Origin: Anaeramoeba flamelloides
Taxonomy: Eukaryota > Metamonada > Anaeramoebidae
Length of the DNA stretch: 64,000 bases
Assembly: GCA_027625915.1 (NCBI GenBank)
Contig: JANTQA010000028.1
Coordinates: 1 to 64,000 of the forward strand
Direction of reading: 5' to 3'
Part shown: piece after piece, positions 55,511 to 64,000 of the stretch
Layout: the number at the start of each line of letters is the position of its first letter
How positions within the stretch are numbered: position 1 is the first letter of the stretch
The notes under the pieces: model-generated
What the model saw: the letters and a program-made list of their open reading frames with translations, nothing else
Databases searched by the model: none
Told to the model about the DNA's origin: nothing
Position numbers and translations under genes: made by a program

Positions 55511-56701
55511 ATGAAAACTTTATTGAAAAAAATTCAAAAAAATATTTCTAAATTGATTCAAGACATCTCTCAGGAAAATATTACTTTTTATCAAAAAAAA
55601 AGAAATTTATTATTCATTCATAAATCAGGAGACGAAGGAGTACCACTCAATTATCGACCAATTTCAATTAATCAAACTCTCCCAAGATTTTTTCTTAAAT
55701 TATTATATGCCGGAATTCAAGATTCTTGGGACTTAGTTTCAAAAAGACAATTTGGATTTAAGAAAAAATTAGATACAAGAATTGCAGTTCTCAATTTGTT
55801 GAATGAATATCAAAAAATAAAAAATAAATTTAAAAAAGAAAATATCTATATAGTTACAATCGATATTCAAAAATGCTTTGATTCTATACATCATTCTTTA
55901 ATTTATTATTCAATCAAAAAAATTATTAAAAATGAAATTATAAAAAAATATCTACTTGCATATTACTCAAAAGAAGGGATAGGTGTTTATCAAGGAGATC
56001 CATTATCACCTTTATTATTTGGGTTTATTTCACATTTTTTATTAGATAAACTCAAATCAATAGCAATACATGTTCAAATGTTTGCTGATGATTTGATTTT
56101 GATTATGAAAGGATCAATGATAGAAATCAATTTTCAACTGGAAAAAATTTTTAAAATTATAAGAGATTTTGGAATGAATCCGAATAATAAAAAAACGATA
56201 AAAACTTTAATTCCAAAAGAAATTTTATATCTTGGTATTTGGCTAGATAAAAAAACACATTTAAAATTTAACCTTGATAAAGTTAAAAAAAATTTCAAAA
56301 ATCTAGTCAATATTTTAGAACAAAAAAAATTTACTAATGGATTAAAAATTCACTTTTTTAAAGCCGTTTTACACAGTCAATTATTATATGGATTAGAAAT
56401 ATTTGATCTAAATGAAAATAATTTCAAAGATATAGACATTTGGATCAATAAAAAGATCACTAAATTTTTATTAATTAATCCACATTCCCCAAGACTTATT
56501 TATAAAACAGAAGCAAAAATTGATTCAGTAAGGATAACGATATATAAGAGAAAATATAAATTAATTCAAAAATTAAATTTTTTAGGATTCAAAAAACTAA
56601 TTAAACTTCTGCCATTTAGAGAAAAAGAAGTTGAAAATATTAACTGGAAATCAAAAAACATTAAAAGATTTGGAATTAGAATTAGACAACTATCGAATTA
56701 A
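55511..56701 (+). pseudogene. LINE ORF2: reverse transcriptase domain (396 codons open)
   Basis: All core reverse-transcriptase motifs are present in one open frame: NYRPISI at residues 47-53, QFGF at 80-83, IDIQKCFDSI at 117-126 with catalytic Asp118, QGDPLSPLLFG at 161-171, FADD at 191-194 with the paired catalytic Asp, then GMNPNNKKT and LGIWLDKK of the thumb-side motifs. It copies LINE RNA at the nicked target. The frame ends at TAA 56699-56701 through a shift; the protein should continue for about 130 residues in the next frame (NYRINQLRNSPSWKVRKYLK). The ATG used by the frame is internal to the domain, so it is not the true ORF2 start. Confidence 0.9.
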
Positions 56702-57130
56702 TCAATTAAGGAATAGCCCAAGTTGGAAAGTACGAAAATACCTAAAAATCGTTACTATTCAAGGAAATATTAATAAACAACAAAAATATTTAAAATGGAA
56801 AGGCTCTACCTCAATCTTAAAACTTAGAACATTCACAAATTATTTAAACAGGTACTCTTATGTTATGAATGAAGAGAATCAAAATTTTGTAAATTATGCA
56901 AAAAAATAAATAATTTAGATATCATTGAAGATTTAGATCATTTTCTCTGGAACTGCCCAGCCTATGAAAATAATCGTAAAATCTGGATATCTGAATTAAA
57001 AAAAATTAATATATCTCATTTATTAAAAAACAATAATATTTCTAATATTATTAACAGAAAAGATTCCATAACTTTATTAGCCCTAGTGGAAAACAAAAGC
57101 ATATGGAAATCTTTGTAAAAATTTCTAAAT
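56702..57130 (+). pseudogene. LINE ORF2 C-terminus with Cys/His tail
   Basis: NSPSWKVRKYLK, YLKWKGSTSILKLRTF and SYVMNEE are read at 56715-56880; after a shift, FCKLCKKINN then HFLWNCPAY gives C-x2-C-x13-H-x4-C at 56888-56955, the terminal zinc motif typical of many non-LTR retrotransposons. Then KIWISELKKIN and a decayed end. Confidence 0.75.
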
Positions 57131-57197
57131 CACAATTTAGGAATTCGGGCAAACAAGAGGAACTAAAAACTCCTCCCTTAAACAATAAAAAAAAAAA

Positions 57198-57845
57198 AAA
57201 AATATGTGTTTTTTTTTAATTAATATTTTCGTTTCAAGTTACAAAAAAAATTTTTTTTGGCTATTTTTTAACAATTTGAGTTGATATTTTTTATCTTGAT
57301 TTTTCTCTTTAGATTAAGTTAAAGTAATATTCAAAAATTCACAAATGATCTTTTTTAATTGAGATCCCTGAGTAAAAAAATCTAATCATCCATTGTTCAA
57401 CAATATTTAATAAGGGTTTTTAAAACAGTATGAACTTTTGAATAAAGTATTTAAAAAATTAGAATTTCTAAATGGCTAAGCAGTGGCTTTATTTTTGAAA
57501 GTTCTAAGAATGAAAAAGTATTTAGTTAATGAATGGTGACACAATTTTAACAAAAGAAATAAAAATTAATTAGAGGGTTTTCGAGTTTTTAAAAAGGATT
57601 TCAGAAAAAAATCATCATAGTTAGTCGGTTACACTGAGAAGTCATTTTTATTTACGATGTTTTTGAATATTAGATGATTGTTTTGATTGAGTTTTAGCCT
57701 TTTAATGTCATGTAATCTCTTATTCTCTCAATTAGACTATTATGAATTAAAAAAATCATTAGATTGTAATTTTTCGTTGGTTGTTTTTCAGTATTTAATC
57801 TAATTTGACCAACTTCAATTAGAGAAATTGTTCTGTTTTTAAGAA
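57198..57845. other. A+T-rich spacer
   Basis: No gene or repeat recognised. Confidence 0.4.
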
Positions 57846-58051
57846 TACAGTCCGTTTCACTTTTAAGGCACAAACTTTCAACGAAATTTAAAGCACAAAA
57901 AAAAATTCCAAATTAAGGCACAATTTTTGGGGATTTTTTTTTTTTCTCAATTTATTTTCGTAGAATATGAATTTTTGTGCCTTAATTTGGAATATTTTTT
58001 GTGCCTTAAATTTCGTTGAAAGTTTGTGCCTTAAAAGTGAAACTGACAGTA
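57846..58051. mobile_element. MITE-1 copy, well preserved
   Basis: TACAGTCCGTTTCACTTTTA at the left, GTGAAACTGACAGTA at the right; both arms keep the AAGGCACAA-like words. Confidence 0.92.
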
Positions 58052-58351
58052 ATTACGGTAAGAATTTTTCCCAATTTTTGATTTGGGGTGTATTAAAAAT
58101 TTATAATTAGAGTTTAATATTCCACATCCATTCTAAAAAAAAATTGTCAAATGGGATTTAATTGTAAAACCATAATAAAATTAGAATTTTTTAAAAATTT
58201 TTATTATTGATTTGTTACATCAATTTGGGATTTGCTTTGTTTTATTGTTTGATTGAGGTTGTTGTAAAATACTTTTTTTTTTTTTTTCCTTTTTTGTTTA
58301 TTCTTTATTACTTGATATTTTACTTTATTAATTATTCAAAACAAAAAATGT

Positions 58352-58891
58352 TACAATCTTTCCAAGGCTTCCGTGAATTTTAAAATCAATCAAAATTTAA
58401 TGTTAATACAAAATTTTTAAAATATTGAATATGAGTAGAAGAAGTTTGTTATTAAAAAAATAACTTTCTCAAAAAAGCAAATAGTAAAGATTTTTTTCTA
58501 ATATTCCACAATAAATTTGACAATCCCAAAATGACATGAAAAATCAAATATTCCTTCAGAAACTACTGTAAAATTTCTTCTTTAAAAAACTCAAGGTTTT
58601 ATATATAGATCACAAATTTGTGTTCGATATGAACTTAATCAATAAAAAGTTTTTTCGAAATGAACTTTCTGCTACTCAATATTTCGTTTTAAAAAAGTGA
58701 AAACTTTTAACATTAAATGAAACATTGAAAATTAACAGTTCAATCTAAAATTTATTATTTAGACATGGTGTTGTTAAGAAAAAAAAAGTTTTCACTGTTT
58801 TAAAATGGCTTTATTCAATTTTTAAAAAAATTTATAATAACATTAAATTTTAATTTATTTCAAAATCCACATTAACCTTGGAAGGACTGTA
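58352..58891. mobile_element. TACAGTCCTTCCAAGG-ended element
   Basis: TACAATCTTTCCAAGGCTTC at the left and AACCTTGGAAGGACTGTA at the right; arms share AAAATTTAATGTTA. The tip is related to the foldback at 47807-48266. About 540 bp, no gene. Confidence 0.72.
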
Positions 58892-59415
58892 TTTTAGATT
58901 TTATCATTATAATAGAATTTGGAATTTTTTTTTTTTTTACTCACATTTTTAAGATTCATTACATAATCAAAGATTGAAGATCAAGTTGAGATATTAATTT
59001 ATAAGCCTCCTTCACTTCGAATGATATTCGTGTGTTGATTCTCCTACTCTGCACATGATGAAAAAGATTTGAAGTAGTAGAAAAATAGAACTCATATTGA
59101 GTTTATTGAATCAACAGGAAATAATAAACAGAAGATCTCCTTTTTGCAAAGGAAGAGAAATTATGTTAATCTCGATTAACTCTTTTAAAAAAATAATTAT
59201 TAAAGGCTTGTTAGAGAACCATTCTTATCCAAATGATGTGAGATTACTTAGTGATTGTTAGGTTTAAAAGTAAACTTGGAAAACAAGTTTATTTATCTTG
59301 ATTTGGTTAGATTCTGGTAAAAACTTCTTTTTTTAACATTTTTCTCATTTTTCATTTGTGAAACTAATTTTTAATTTTCTTCATCTACTATTAACACACA
59401 ATATAATTCTTACCA
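58892..59415 (+). other. Upstream region of the plus-strand host gene
   Basis: About 520 bp without repeats. A pyrimidine-rich block (TTTCTCATTTTTCATTTG, TTTTCTTCATC) precedes the start codon, which sits in TTACCAATGAACTTC. No TATA box can be singled out in this composition. Confidence 0.35.
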
Positions 59416-60474
59416 ATGAACTTCCCAATCGAACTTCCTAAACAAAAAGGAAATACAGTTGAATTCTTGATTAAGGACATAAATGATAATCCTTATCGTG
59501 TCTTTTTCTGTGAGACGAAAAGTAATATTTATTTGACACTTCGATCAGTCCTTTTGGAAGAATATTCAATAACTCTAGAACAGCCTAACAAGGAGAATTC
59601 TGAAAAAATAGGAAAGATGGAGGTTACTCGTAAATGTCTCCAATTTTCTTCCGAGCTTGAGAAACATCCTGGATATTCCTTTTCGTTGGTTCCTGAAAAA
59701 AATTCTCTCAGGTTTACGACACAGTATCAATTACCCGAAAACGAACGAATTATAGTTCGAGACACATATGTTCTAGATCGTATTAAAAATTCTTCTTAAG
59801 ATCTTCTAAAAGTGCATTTAATAGAATTATCAAAAAACTTTTCCAAAAACCAAGAACAACAAAAGATACTGATGGATCAATTAACAGAACAAAACAAAAC
59901 ACTCAAAAGAAAACAAGAGGAATTGATCGATTCTTTGAAGAACTTAAGAGTGGAAAACACACAACTTCAAAGAACACAATTACAGCTCGGCAACAATTTT
60001 CAAAGAATTGAAAACAAATATGTTAAGCAGAATGAAACTCTTCAACAAAAAATTCATATTCTTGAGAGAGAGACTCGTACCCCTTCAATAATCAGAGTTT
60101 CAACTGGGATTTTCGAGAAACCTGTTCCGAGCCAATGGAGTGATTTCCCAGGAGCAGTCGGCAAGATCACACTTTCTTCAAGCATTTCCTCATGGATGGT
60201 TGTGATCATGGGTAATTGGACGAGAGCTAACGGGACAATTTCCTTTCGATTGCAATTAAGTGGACTGGATATGCAGGAGGAGATCTATCTTCCATCCGTA
60301 AAAGGTGCAGTCAAATATTTCTATCGTGACGCTTCACAGTTACCTACAACTGTATTTAATGGAACCATTAAAAATCATCCTTGTCAAGTCAAAGTTCAAC
60401 TTCAAGTCAACCCAACAATAAATAGTTATAAAAGGCAAGCAGACCTCGGCCAGGTTACCATTCATTTTTGGTAG
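59416..60474 (+). CDS. Head domain - coiled coil - beta-rich C-terminal protein (one 21-nt intron proposed)
   Basis: The most convincing host gene: G+C and codon use are clearly higher than around it, there are no homopolymer tracts, and start ATG 59416 and stop TAG 60472-60474 are clean. One in-frame TAA at 59797-59799 interrupts an otherwise single frame. It disappears if 59780-59800 (GT...AG, 21 nt) is spliced out, giving 345 residues. Residues 1-121 are a beta-rich head (PYRVFFCETKSNIYLTLRSV, YSFSLVPEKNSLRFTTQYQL). Residues 122-213 form a long coiled coil (LSKNFSKNQEQQKILMDQL, LIDSLKNLRVENTQLQ). Residues 215-345 are a beta-rich domain (GAVGKITLSSSISSWMVVIM, VKVQLQVNPTINSY). A ~120-residue beta head followed by a long coil is the layout of the XRCC4/XLF/SAS-6 superfamily, but I see no diagnostic motif, so this is only a fold guess. 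The C-terminal domain is not recognised. No signal peptide or membrane segment: an intracellular, probably dimeric protein. Alternatives: readthrough of TAA, or one inactivating stop. Confidence 0.7.
59780..59800 (+). other. Candidate 21-nt GT-AG intron
   Basis: Starts GTATTAAAA and ends TTCTTAAG. Its length is a multiple of three and it contains the only stop of the frame. Splicing turns the split codon into CAT and leads directly into the coiled coil (VLDHLLKVHLIELSKNF). There is no ATG between the stop and the second part, which argues against two separate genes. Introns this short are known only in a few lineages (some ciliates), so it needs RNA evidence. Confidence 0.45.
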
Positions 60475-60899
60475 CTTTTCACATCGGGGATTCAGAAAGT
60501 ATGTTACTTGGTCTTATTTTATTTTTTTTTTCTTTTTTTTTTCAAGAAACCATACACACAATTTGTGAAACAAACCAAGAATATGAAAAAGAAATAAACC
60601 AAAATTCAAATTAATTAGAGCTCAAACAAATCAAAAAAAGCTTATATTATAGATTAAAAAACGAAAAATAAGTTAATTAATCATGTTCTTTATTTTTTTT
60701 ATAAATTATTTTTGAAAAAGTTCTTTTGAAAATAATAAAAATCAAATTTTTTACTTTAAAATTTCCAACTGTTTTTTGTTTCATATTAAATAAAAGAAAT
60801 TTTCTAATGGGTTTGAAAGAATTAAATTGGAGAAAGTATTTGAAAATCGTTAAACCTTGAGGCATCAATAAAATTAAATTTAAAAATTATTTTGATATT
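60475..60899 (+). other. 3' flank of the host gene
   Basis: A T run at about 60520-60541 and AATAAA words (AGAAATAAACC near 60588) could serve 3' end formation. No gene; the minus-strand frame at 60677-60868 is low-complexity. Confidence 0.35.
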
Positions 60900-61636
60900 T
60901 GATTGTGACTGAACAATTAAAAAAATAGTTTTCGAAAATATTTATATTGAATGACTATTGAATCTAGTATATGTTAAAATTGTTCTTATGAAGAGAAAAT
61001 GATTTTAAATTTATGTGAGAGATATTGAAAGATTATTATGTGTGAATATTTTGTTAAGGTGTTTATTAGGAATAAAATAATTAGAAGAATATGAAACGAA
61101 ATGAATAGTATTAAAATTTAAATTTAAAAATGTTTAATTTTTTTATTTTTTATTTTGTTGATGTGATTGGAAGAAGTATTTCATAAATTATTTTTGTTTT
61201 TTTGTTTGTGTTGTTTTGTTTTGGAATATTTGAATATGAATTATAGATCATGACATATTTTTATTATTATATTTTATTTTGATGATTGTTTTATATTATT
61301 TTTATTGGTGAGTATGTTGTTTATTTTCCATTCATTGTTGATTTGAGGAATTGTTTTTGTTATATTTTGATTTGATGTTATGTTAATTTGAAAATTTGAT
61401 TAATTAGTTAGTTGTGTTAGAATGTATGAAATATTTTTTGTGATTTTATTTGTTTTGTTATTGGAGTTGTACTTTTTTAATTGTTGGGATTTAGATTATT
61501 AGTGTTGTTATAAAATGTTTAGTTAGTATATGTTTTGATATATTATGTATTGGTTATTGTTATTTTTGTATTATGTTGATGTGATATTTGATAGAGTGTT
61601 GAATTGTTATTAGTATTGTGATTTATATTTGTATCA
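60900..61636 (+). other. C-depleted T/G-rich tract 2
   Basis: From about 60960 the plus strand becomes rich in T and G and nearly free of C; whole 60-base lines (for example 61261-61320, 61381-61440, 61501-61620) have none. It ends at the double hairpin of 61637-61680. No open frame. It parallels 46860-47640. Confidence 0.65.
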
Positions 61637-61680
61637 GGCCATCTAAAGATGGCCTATCATTTCTACTAAAGTAGAAATGA
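61637..61680 (+). ncRNA. Double hairpin, copy 2
   Basis: GGCCATC-TAAA-GATGGCC, then TCATTTCTAC-TAAA-GTAGAAATGA. It differs from copy 1 (47648-47691) only in the linker between the two stems. Same strand and same position relative to a C-free tract. Confidence 0.55.
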
Positions 61681-62980
61681 GATTTAATATAATTTTTTTT
61701 TATTTATTAAAAGTATAAATGAAATGATGGATATTTTACAGTTTAAGAGTGTAAATTCGTATTGAATTAATTGAAACCTTTATTTTTAATATTTTTTTCT
61801 TGATTATAAAGTAATTTAGTTAGTAAATTTATCTTTTTTTTTTTTTTTTTTTATGTTTAAATTTTGTCAAAAAATTAAATTCCAATTTATATATCTCTCA
61901 ATTTTTTAAAATATAGTTCAACTCATTTTTATAAAGTTAGATTTCAAAATAATGAATTTTCGTTTTTGATTAATTATTTTTTACTATTAATTGTAAAATA
62001 AATTTGATATGATTTTCAGTTGCACAGCTCGTGCATTTTTTAATGCCAATACCAAATGTCAAACAAATTCCATAAAAAGACAATTAAAAACAGAGTAAAA
62101 AAATAAAATCATTGCATGAATTGAAAAAACATTCATTAAAAAACTTTATTAAAAACAAACAGAAAACAGTTTTAAAAAACATTCAAAGATAGTTAAAAAA
62201 AACATTCAATAATTTTTATTTATAAAAATCCAGTTAAATTCAAAAAAAAAAAAAAAATCAAAATTATGCATTCTGAATACATTCAAATCAAAAGCAGTTA
62301 TATAACAACTAAATAAAAACACCAAAAAACATTCGAAATTATATATTTTGAATATATTTATTTGAAAACTATTCTAATTCCATTTATCCAAATAAATTCC
62401 AATTTTTCTCATTTTAATTAAATTGATCAAATAATTCCAATTTCAAAATATAAATACACCAAATTCCATTATAATTCTATTTAATGAAATGCATTTCTAA
62501 TCAATCTAAAAAAAAAATAAAAAAAATGACAACTATTAAACAAAATAATACAATTAAAAGAGATAAAAAATATTAATAATGAGAATTTCATGAAAAATTT
62601 AAAAAATAATTGAAAAATATTGAATACAACAATTAACTAAATTAAATATTGAAGAATCAAGTTATTTTATTTAAAAAAAAATAAAAATAATTTTCTTAAA
62701 CTCCAGATCAATTTTATCCAGAAAATAAGCTATAATACCCATTTTTATTTTGTAAATACATTAAATTATGTGAATAGGAATATTTAATAAAATGATCATT
62801 ATTGAGAAATTGTGATGCATCCGAAAATACTAAAAAATAATTTATCAATTTTTCAATGTAACACAATTATTTCTTTATTAAACATATTTATTGTTTTAAT
62901 TCAACATTAATTTACCAAAAAAAAAAAAAAAAAATACCTTATTGTTTTTTTTTTTTCTATTATAAATCTTTTCTTTTTCT
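61681..62980. other. Stretch with reversed skew (A/C-rich)
   Basis: From about 62030 the plus strand is A- and C-rich and G-poor (CATTCAAAGATAG, AACATTCAATAA), the mirror of the tract before 61636. A short hairpin TGCACAGCTCGTGCA lies at about 62021-62035. AAACATTC words recur at irregular spacing. No gene. Confidence 0.45.
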
Positions 62981-62986
62981 TTTAGG

Positions 62987-63177
62987 ATAATTCAAGAACA
63001 AGATCAAAATTTTAATAATTATAAATTAACTACTTATTGGAAAATGTCTGAAATTTTCTTTGGATCTCAAACACAATCAAGTTTCTCATTAAATGCATAT
63101 TTAAAAAATTGATTATCATCATCTACAATAAAGTTTAAGTTGGTAAGTTACCCAAATGATTGGTTTGGTGATGGATA
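62987..63177 (+). CDS. Candidate small coding patch or exon, one in-frame TGA
   Basis: After a pyrimidine-rich block ending TTTTCTTTTAG (62986) one frame reads IIQEQDQNFNNYKLTTYWK, then MSEIFFGSQTQSSFSLNAYL from ATG 63044, then a TGA at about 63110, then SSSTIKFKLVSYPNDWFGDG before TAA. Composition on both sides of the TGA is coding-like. Possible readings: an exon whose 3' end is the GTAAGT at 63141-63146, a relic with one stop, or TGA read as Trp. No domain is recognised. Confidence 0.3.
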
Positions 63178-63741
63178 AGTTTTCATTTCAAAATTCTATA
63201 TTATTTGAAATTTATATATATATATAATAATTTAATAAGAGATCATGAGATTTTTAAATCTTTTATTTTATATTCTTTAAAGAATTTCTTTTTTATTTCT
63301 TAATTATAAACCTTTTTGGATTTAAATATTGATTATTTATAATAAAAAAAAACTCAATATTTGATAAATTTAAAATAAAAATTACTAAATGCTTTTTAAT
63401 ATTTTTTAAAATGTTATTTTTTCAATTTTAATGTTTTTTTAATGTCTTTCAAATGTTTTTTTAAGGTTTTAATGTCATTTTAATGTTTTTCTAATGTAAA
63501 ATTTGGAAATGTTTTTTTTTGCAAGTAAAAAAGTGTAAAATTAGAAAAATTTTTGAATTTTGCAAGATCTGTATTGTCAGAAAATTAAAAAAAAAAAAAA
63601 AAAACACCATTTCCACCCACCTAAAAAGAAATAATTCTTTATTTCTTTGTCATTTTCTATTTTTTTTTTTTTTTTTTTTTTTTTTGGGGGGGAGTAACTA
63701 CTACTAAAATAATCGCGTACACCACAGAAAATCACTCTTGA

Positions 63742-63784
<43 letters not shown>

Positions 63785-64000
63785 TACTGTATGTGTTTTG
63801 AATTTTTTAGTTAGTAAGAAAGAAAGATAAACGATAAATGAATAAAGACAAATAAAAAATTTTTAATAATTAGAAAAAACATAAATTAATGATATAAATC
63901 TTTCTAATTACTATGAATACCAAAAAAAAAACAAAAAAAAAAAAAACCATTTAAAAAATTATTTTTTATATTTAAATATTAAAATTGTTATGATTTTCTG
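63178..64000. other. Low-complexity window end
   Basis: Irregular TTTTTAATGT words at 63395-63515, a T run of more than 20 with GGGGGGGA at about 63660-63692, and a (TA)n run at about 63744-63782. No gene. Confidence 0.5.

Larger units (their letters stand above)
50825..57197 (+). mobile_element. Nearly full-length APE-type LINE with two MITE-1 insertions
   Basis: Order on the plus strand: ORF1 with RRM modules, a lysine-rich linker and coiled coil (50832-52900), a Cys/His finger (53008-53085), AP-like endonuclease (about 54090-54760), reverse transcriptase (55200-56700), Cys/His tail (56888-56955), then a short 3' region with CAAGAGGAACTAAAAACTCC and an A-rich end at about 57184-57197. Without the two MITE-1 copies it is about 6.0 kb. 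Several frame shifts and stops break both coding regions, so this copy is inactive though recent enough that each domain is readable. A second, 5'-truncated copy is at 15685-18955. Confidence 0.9.

Noticed and set aside
59812-60474. A separate gene starting at the GTG 59812
   Set aside because: There is no ATG start, it is in the same frame as the upstream part, and the coiled coil begins before 59812; one gene with a short intron is simpler.
63043-63177. Firm call of a new gene using TGA as Trp
   Set aside because: One TGA in a 66-codon patch is too little evidence; kept only as a low-confidence candidate.

Overview
This window comes from a very A+T-rich nuclear genome of a eukaryote, probably a protist. 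The evidence is long homopolymer and (TA)n runs, no operons or Shine-Dalgarno spacing, an endonuclease-type LINE, and many short DNA transposons inserted inside one another. I cannot name the species. The low gene density argues against a compact dictyostelid genome; amoeboid protists such as Anaeramoeba or an anaerobic fungus would fit, but that is a guess. Only two host protein genes look convincing: a minus-strand gene at 40228-40704, with decayed related coding sequence upstream of it to about 41790, and a plus-strand gene at 59416-60474 that reads as head domain, coiled coil and beta-rich C-terminal domain if a 21-nt intron is removed. A short candidate coding patch lies at 62987-63177.

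Most of the window is repeats. The dominant family, called MITE-1 here, is a ~200 bp near-palindrome beginning TACAGTCAGTTTCAC with a TA target duplication (Tc1/mariner-like). About two dozen copies or pieces are scattered from 12.3 kb to 58.1 kb. Others are MITE-2 (TIR CAGTCAAAGGGGCCCA), MITE-3 (TIR TAAGNTATTTCCAAAAAA), MITE-4 (TIR with CCCGGACAAGATTTTTAATT), an element ending in GGACACA (MITE-5), 1.3 kb elements packed with TATCGCGATA-like words, TTAA-flanked piggyBac-like elements, elements with ~130 bp TIRs and 8-bp target duplications (MULE-like), several foldback elements, hairpin-cluster elements, and a 1.6 kb palindromic element with a C-rich telomere-like core.

Layout. 0-8 kb: a MULE-like element, then inverted TTAA-type elements nested in each other and broken by a CGCGATA-rich element. 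8-15.7 kb: MITE-4, a TTAA element, MITE-1 split by MITE-2, and a second CGCGATA element. 15.7-19 kb: a decayed LINE copy interrupted by a hairpin cluster and a TTAA element. 19.9-25 kb: MULE-like copy 2, an 80-bp tandem duplication, a 1.1 kb foldback, TTAA element copy 2. 25-39 kb: further MITEs, two 36-bp-periodic arrays, the palindromic element. 40-42.6 kb: host gene and relics. 43-48.9 kb: hairpin cluster, MITE-5 with MITE-4 inside it, a C-depleted tract ending in a double hairpin, a foldback. 49.7 kb: a tRNA-like relic. 50.8-57.2 kb: a nearly complete LINE with two MITE-1 insertions. 58-64 kb: another TACAGTC element, the second host gene, and a second C-depleted tract ending in the same double hairpin.

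The nesting gives relative ages: MITE-1 entered both LINE reading frames, and removing each copy together with one TA restores the frame; MITE-2 entered MITE-1; MITE-4 entered MITE-5. No gene cluster or pathway is visible. The least explained signals are the duplicated double hairpin at the end of C-free tracts, the LINE's RRM and Cys/His modules, and the telomere-like core.
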